Both the position numbers and the translations under genes were made by a program. Positions 1 through 3,008 of a stretch of 5,567 bases of DNA are shown piece by piece. Source of the stretch: Candidatus Cloacimonadota bacterium (lineage in GTDB: Bacteria > Muiribacteriota > UBA6191 > JACPRK01); the NCBI GenBank assembly GCA_021772705.1, contig JAJFLN010000660.1, positions 1-5,567 of the forward strand. The letters are read 5' to 3'. Numbering within the stretch: the first letter of the stretch is position 1; every line of letters starts with the position of its first letter. The notes under the pieces were generated by a model that worked only from the letters and a program-made list of their open reading frames with translations, was not told the origin of the DNA and made no database searches.

Positions 1-26
1 TCGAGGGGCCTGAAGGCGAGGACGGC

Positions 27-179
27 CCTTCGACAAGCTCAGACGATATGGCCGCCCGCTCCATTCATCCCCTTCGGCGTAGCTCAGGACATGCTTCGGC
101 TCAGACGATATGGCCGCCCGCTCCATTCATCCCCTTCGGCGTCGCTCAGGACATGCTTCGACAGGCTCAGGACGAACGG
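27..179. repeat. Cluster of TTCG...GCTCAG dispersed-repeat copies
   Basis: Five versions of one short motif lie in this stretch: 27-42 (ccttcgacaagctcag), 71-90 (ccttcggcgtagctcaggac), 93-104 (shortened, gcttcggctcag), 133-152 (ccttcggcgtcgctcaggac) and 155-179 (gcttcgacaggctcag followed by gacgaacgg). The last copy is closest to the widespread intergenic repeat TTCGACAAGCTCAGGACGAACGG known from many environmental bacterial genomes. A further tail-like piece, ggcgaacgg, occurs at 231-239. Short open frames here give the recurrent junk peptide VLSLSK, which is only a translation of the repeat. The role is unknown; dispersed repeats of this kind usually sit between genes, which fits the position downstream of the aminotransferase gene. 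Confidence 0.8.
37..160. repeat. 62-bp direct tandem duplication (two units)
   Basis: Unit 1 (37-98) and unit 2 (99-160) are head-to-tail copies. Comparing them base by base I find a single difference, a at 81 versus c at 143. Each unit begins gctcagacgatatgg and ends ggacatgcttcg, and each contains two of the short TTCG...GCTCAG motifs. The near identity suggests a recent duplication, probably by slippage or unequal recombination between the short motifs inside the units. With only two adjacent copies and no spacer this is not a CRISPR array. Confidence 0.9.
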
Positions 180-195
180 ATCGGGAAAACTCGGC

Positions 196-272
196 CATTC
201 AGTCGTCCTGGATGCGGGCATCCATAGTAGGGCGAACGGTACAAGGGTGCTTGCGTCCAGGATGACTGGATG
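196..272. repeat. Imperfect inverted repeat, possible terminator
   Basis: The arms 196-215 and 253-272 are inverted copies matching at 17 of 20 positions, separated by a 37-base loop. The conserved core is tcctgga / tccagga. The structure begins about 20 bases past the stop codon of the class-V aminotransferase gene in its direction of transcription, so it could fold in the 3' end of that mRNA. On the minus strand the stem is followed after a few bases by GTTTTCC, only a weak T-run. It could be a terminator or mRNA-stabilising stem, or another dispersed palindromic repeat. The pairing is seen; the role is inferred. Confidence 0.45.
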
Positions 273-292
273 CAAACTCTGCCGGACAGATC

Positions 293-1504
293 CTAGTCCG
301 CCAGCAGGCCGGGCAGGACGCTGGCCAGCTTCTCGTACTGGGATGCGTCGTTGTACAGCTGAGCTGAAATCCGGAGAAGTCTGTGGGGCGGTGCCGGCCA
401 GGGGACGATGGGCACCTGGATCTTGTGCTCCTCGAGGAGGGTGTCGTGGAGGGGGTCGGAGTAGAGGAACGAGGCCGGCGGCTCGCCGGTGGCATCGGGC
501 AGAGGCAATGAGGCGAGGGAGCCGATCATGGACTCCGGACAGGGCGCCTCGATCTGCAAGGCGTGGCAGAGCAACCGGCGCCCGTGAAGAACGAGCTCCC
601 GGTTCCGGTGTCGAATCTCGGTCCAGCCTCCCGGGACCAGATCTTCCATGAAGTCCAGGGCTGCTGGGATACAGAGGAACGGGGTCGGGTCCGCGGTTCC
701 CGTCCAGTCGAACTCCATGCGGTACCGGCTTCGGGTGGGATGAGACCAGCTGGCGCCGTGGCTGATGGCGAGGGGTCGAATTCGAATCTGTCTGTTCCTA
801 CGCACGTGGAGGAAGCCGGCCCCCTTGGGTGTGCAGAGCCACTTGTGGCAATTGGCCACGTAGTAAGCGGCACCTAGCTCGTTGAGCTGGACAGGTACCA
901 TTCCCGGGCCGTGGGCTCCGTCGACCAGAGTGTCGACGCCCCGGAGGGACAGCAACCGGACCAGCTCTTCCACGGGCCAGATCATCCCGGTTTGGGAAGT
1001 GACGTGATCGATCAAGACCAGACGGGTCCGCTCCGAGACCTTGTCCATGATGGCGTCGATAACCGTCTCGGGAGAGGGAGTCGGGTAGGGAACGGTTGCC
1101 ACGATCGTGCGGGCTCCAGCCCGGCGTGTCACGAAATCGACGGCGTTGCGGCAGGCCTGATACTCGTGGTCCGTGACGATGATCTCGTCCCCCGCGTCGA
1201 TCTCGAGGGATCGGAGGACGGCGTTGATGCCCGCCGTCGCGTTGGGGATCAGGGCCACGTCCTCCGGGCTGGCTCCGACGAAGCGGGCGAGCCGTTTCCT
1301 CACATCCACCATTTGCCGGTCCAGCTCCTCCACGAAGAACCGGACGGGCTCGCGTTCCATCCGGGCCCGCAGCTCGGTCTGCCTTTCCAGGACCGGGATT
1401 GGACAGGCGCCGAAGGAGCCGTGGTTCAGAAACGCGATGGCTGGATCCAGAGACCAGTGGACCGACAGCGGGCTCCCTCCGAAGCCCTCCGGGGCGGCGC
1501 TCAA
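293..1504 (-). CDS. Class-V PLP enzyme, isopenicillin N epimerase-like
   Basis: This 403-residue protein is a fold-type I PLP enzyme of the class-V aminotransferase / CefD-like group, probably cytosolic. Visible landmarks are the N-terminal LNHGSFG (27-33), the phosphate-side NATAGINAV (88-96), VDGAHG with the cofactor-nitrogen Asp195, the Schiff-base Lys221 in NCHKW, WTGTADPTPFL (267-277), and a C-terminal RIS with Arg378 as likely carboxylate binder. Length and motif order match complete family members. The start is TTG, whose bases overlap the TGA stop of the upstream peroxiredoxin gene (TTGA). AGGAG lies only 2 bases before it, so translation is probably coupled; no standard start lies further upstream before an in-frame stop. 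Substrate cannot be read from the sequence. Relatives include epimerases, desulfurases and C-S lyases of ergothioneine synthesis (EgtE/Egt2), but no other ergothioneine gene is nearby. The family call is secure; the reaction is not. Confidence 0.9.
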   Translation of the reverse strand: MSAAPEGFGGSPLSVHWSLDPAIAFLNHGSFGACPIPVLERQTELRARMEREPVRFFVEELDRQMVDVRKRLARFVGASPEDVALIPNATAGINAVLRSLEIDAGDEIIVTDHEYQACRNAVDFVTRRAGARTIVATVPYPTPSPETVIDAIMDKVSERTRLVLIDHVTSQTGMIWPVEELVRLLSLRGVDTLVDGAHGPGMVPVQLNELGAAYYVANCHKWLCTPKGAGFLHVRRNRQIRIRPLAISHGASWSHPTRSRYRMEFDWTGTADPTPFLCIPAALDFMEDLVPGGWTEIRHRNRELVLHGRRLLCHALQIEAPCPESMIGSLASLPLPDATGEPPASFLYSDPLHDTLLEEHKIQVPIVPWPAPPHRLLRISAQLYNDASQYEKLASVLPGLLAD

Positions 1505-1965
1505 GACTCCTGGGAGGCTTCCTGCTTCTCCCGGGCCTCGGCGGCGAATTGCTCATGCCGGTTGACCCGGAAATCCGCGACCAGGGCTTGCTGAATGGTC
1601 TTGTCCGGATCGATCAGGTAGGTGATCCGCCGCACTCCTATCCCCAGGGGACCCGTCGCCCCGAAGGCATTGATGGTCGCCTTGGTGGGGTCCGACAGCA
1701 GGGGGAATGGCAGGGAGTGCTCCTGGCGAAATCTGGCGTGGGAAGCTGCATCCTGGGGGCTGATCCCGACGACCTTCACGCCAGCGCTGACCATGGACTC
1801 GTAGGTGTCCCGGAACATGCAGGCCTGCTTGGTGCAGATGGGGGTAAAGTCGGCGGGGTAGAAGTACAGGAGCAAGGGCCCCGAAAGCAGATCGTCGATA
1901 CTGACCCTCTTGCCCTCGTGATCCTCCAGTTCGAAGTGTGGAGCCGTGTCGCCTACGTTGAGCAT
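1501..1965 (-). CDS. Peroxiredoxin, BCP/PrxQ type
   Basis: This 154-residue thiol peroxidase reduces H2O2 and organic or lipid hydroperoxides, normally with thioredoxin as reductant, in the cytosol. It starts MLNVGDTAPHFELED, the usual family N-terminus. The peroxidatic cysteine is Cys44 in the PxxxTxxC motif (PADFTPIC, 37-44). A second cysteine, Cys49, sits five residues later in KQACMFRD, the resolving-cysteine position of many PrxQ enzymes, so an intramolecular disulfide mechanism is expected. A family-typical Arg is present in VRRITYLID (111-119). The length is normal. The ATG at 1965 was chosen from homology; no clear Shine-Dalgarno precedes it. The same frame stays open upstream to about 2334, but that stretch is antisense to other genes. 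The gene overlaps the class-V aminotransferase start by four bases and probably forms an operon with it. Confidence 0.93.
   Translation of the reverse strand: MLNVGDTAPHFELEDHEGKRVSIDDLLSGPLLLYFYPADFTPICTKQACMFRDTYESMVSAGVKVVGISPQDAASHARFRQEHSLPFPLLSDPTKATINAFGATGPLGIGVRRITYLIDPDKTIQQALVADFRVNRHEQFAAEAREKQEASQES
1507..1511 (-). promoter_or_regulatory. Ribosome binding site for the TTG start
   Basis: The minus strand reads AGGAG here, two bases before the TTG at 1504. The spacing is shorter than the usual 5-9 bases. It supports TTG as the start only together with the stop/start overlap, which would let ribosomes finishing the peroxiredoxin re-initiate. Confidence 0.45.
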
Positions 1966-2043
1966 GAAGGGAGTCTGCCACGAGAAGACCGGGAAAGGAA
2001 AGGAATCCCGAGAGTCGAGGGCCGGGTCGCCGAGGGGGGCGAT
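1966..2043. other. Divergent intergenic region, promoters not resolved
   Basis: This gap separates the minus-strand peroxiredoxin/aminotransferase pair from the plus-strand four-cysteine protein, so promoters for both directions should lie here. I see a purine-rich stretch (gggaaaggaaaggaa around 1991-2005) but no convincing -35/-10 pair on either strand. AGGGGGG at 2033-2039, 4 bases before a GTG at 2044, could be a ribosome binding site for the plus-strand gene. Confidence 0.4.
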
Positions 2044-2067
2044 GTGGTTCAATGGCCCCAGGACGCC

Positions 2068-2265
2068 ATGAACGACTCTGACTCCGAGGACAGTCTCCCC
2101 TTTCCGTCCAGCATCTGCCACGGCTGCGGCGCGCCGCCGCGGTACGTCAAGACCGCCACGTCCATGTTCATTCTCTGCCCGCTGAAGGAGGACAAGTACC
2201 CCCGCCAGCCCGTGATGGCTTGCGACCTGTTCGTGACTCGAGACGGAAAGGACCGGGAGAAGTGA
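2068..2265 (+). CDS. Small four-cysteine (putative zinc-binding) protein
   Basis: This 65-residue protein has a short acidic/serine-rich N-terminus (NDSDSEDS), then a compact core with CxxC (Cys17, Cys20 in ICHGCG), PPRYVKTATSMFILCP (Cys37), KYPRQPV (43-49) and a last cysteine in MACDLF (Cys52). The four spaced cysteines suggest a zinc ribbon-like fold. The core resembles short uncharacterised proteins I have seen in environmental bacterial genomes, but I cannot name a family or function. Two starts are possible: the ATG at 2068 with AGGA four bases before it, or an in-frame GTG at 2044 preceded by AGGGGGG, which would give 73 residues. The conserved core starts later, so homology does not decide. 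The gene is divergent from the peroxiredoxin gene and its stop lies 4 bases from the stop of the convergent GTP cyclohydrolase-like gene. There is no signal peptide or membrane segment. Confidence 0.72.
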   Translation: MNDSDSEDSLPFPSSICHGCGAPPRYVKTATSMFILCPLKEDKYPRQPVMACDLFVTRDGKDREK

Positions 2266-2269
2266 GGGT

Positions 2270-2881
2270 TCAGAAATCCGGCAGAAGGTGGCCCATCTCG
2301 CGCTTCTTCGATCGAAGATAACGGCGGCACGCATCGCTTGGATTCGAAACCAGGAGCGGAAGCCGCTCCGGGATCGAGATACCGTGCTCCTCCAGGCCAG
2401 CGACCTTCTTTGGATTGTTCGTCATCAACCGGATCGGCCTGTCGCCGTTCAGATCCCGAATCACATCGGCAGCGGCGCCGTACTCTCTCAAGTCCAGAGG
2501 CAACCCGAGAAGCTTGAAGGCCTCCACCATGTCGATGTCGTTGTTCGCCTCCGCCTCGATGGCCTTGATCTTCTGGAAGAGACCCAGTCCGCGCCCCTCC
2601 TGATCCATGAGGTAAACGAGAAGGAATGAGTCCGCCTCCGAACCGAGCTTCAACGCCAGCTGCAGCTGCTCGGCACAGTCACAGGAATTGACCCCGAAGG
2701 ACTCGCCAAAGAGACAGGGGGACTGAATCCGTACCATCAGATCGTCGACGGGAAGCGTGCCTCGGCTCAGGGCGAATGCGTAGGCCCCGTTCCGGAGGTA
2801 GCTGGTCATCTTGAAGTTGCCCAGCCCCGTCGGCCGATCAAACTCCGCCAGCTTTTGCATTTGAGCTGCCATGTCCGGCAT
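2270..2881 (-). CDS. GTP cyclohydrolase II-like protein with Tyr-to-Ile change
   Basis: This 203-residue single-domain protein belongs to the GTP cyclohydrolase II (RibA) family, which opens the GTP imidazole ring as the first step of riboflavin synthesis. Zinc ligands Cys56, Cys67 and Cys69 (SPC...NSCDC) are present, as are the GTP-binding DQEGRG (94-99), the catalytic Asp130 and Arg132 (LDLREYG), TNNPKK (154-159) and the C-terminal MGHLL. The length equals E. coli RibA (196). Differences stand out. In KIKAI (104-108) Ile108 takes the place of E. coli Tyr105. RVHSEC of E. coli is RIQSPC here. There is one extra residue before QEGR and one between KIKAI and VEA. There is no ribB fusion and no other rib gene in view. 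ATGs at codons 1, 4 and 8 could all start it, and no strong Shine-Dalgarno decides. It is RibA-like by fold; a role other than riboflavin synthesis is plausible, so no symbol is given. Confidence 0.88.
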   Translation of the reverse strand: MPDMAAQMQKLAEFDRPTGLGNFKMTSYLRNGAYAFALSRGTLPVDDLMVRIQSPCLFGESFGVNSCDCAEQLQLALKLGSEADSFLLVYLMDQEGRGLGLFQKIKAIEAEANNDIDMVEAFKLLGLPLDLREYGAAADVIRDLNGDRPIRLMTNNPKKVAGLEEHGISIPERLPLLVSNPSDACRRYLRSKKREMGHLLPDF

Positions 2882-3008
2882 CTTACCAGCACCAACCTTC
2901 CAACATCGAGACTGGAGTCACCAGTGGCGCTGCTCACACCGGAGAAGACCGCTTGCTGCCTGTGAGCCGCTGCGGGGACGCGTGGTCTCCTCAGCGGTCT
3001 TCCCCGGG
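2882..3008. other. Intergenic gap upstream of the cyclohydrolase-like gene
   Basis: This 127-base gap lies between two same-direction minus-strand genes. It holds the inverted repeat at 2941-3005 and must contain any separate promoter of the cyclohydrolase-like gene. I see no clear -35/-10 pair. The purine stretch GGAAGG lies about 14 bases before the first ATG, too far for a good ribosome binding site. Confidence 0.4.
2941..3005 (-). terminator. Long-loop inverted repeat after the STAND gene
   Basis: The arms 2941-2953 (ggagaagaccgct) and 2993-3005 (agcggtcttcccc) pair over 13 bases with one mismatch, enclosing a 39-base loop. In minus-strand transcription the stem starts 3 bases after the TGA of the large STAND gene. 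No T-run follows, so an intrinsic terminator is doubtful; an mRNA 3' stem or a regulatory palindrome is equally possible. Confidence 0.3.

Noticed and set aside
37..160. Possible CRISPR-like direct repeats
   Set aside because: There are only two adjacent 62-bp units with no unique spacers and no cas genes; this is a tandem duplication.
84..275. Minus-strand 63-codon open frame in the repeat region
   Set aside because: Its peptide (VLSLSKH...) is the translation of the dispersed repeat, with no protein-like pattern and no ribosome binding site.
911..1594. Plus-strand 227-codon open frame antisense to the aminotransferase
   Set aside because: It is a high-GC shadow with biased composition and no recognisable motif; the opposite strand carries a clear complete enzyme.
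1989..2009. Small hairpin cggga...tcccg upstream of the peroxiredoxin
   Set aside because: A 5-base stem with an 11-base loop is expected by chance in GC-rich DNA and shows no operator-like symmetry beyond it.
1966..2334. N-terminal extension of the peroxiredoxin to 277 residues
   Set aside because: The added part is antisense to the four-cysteine gene and to the end of the cyclohydrolase-like gene, has no domain pattern, and the family N-terminus begins at MLNVGD.
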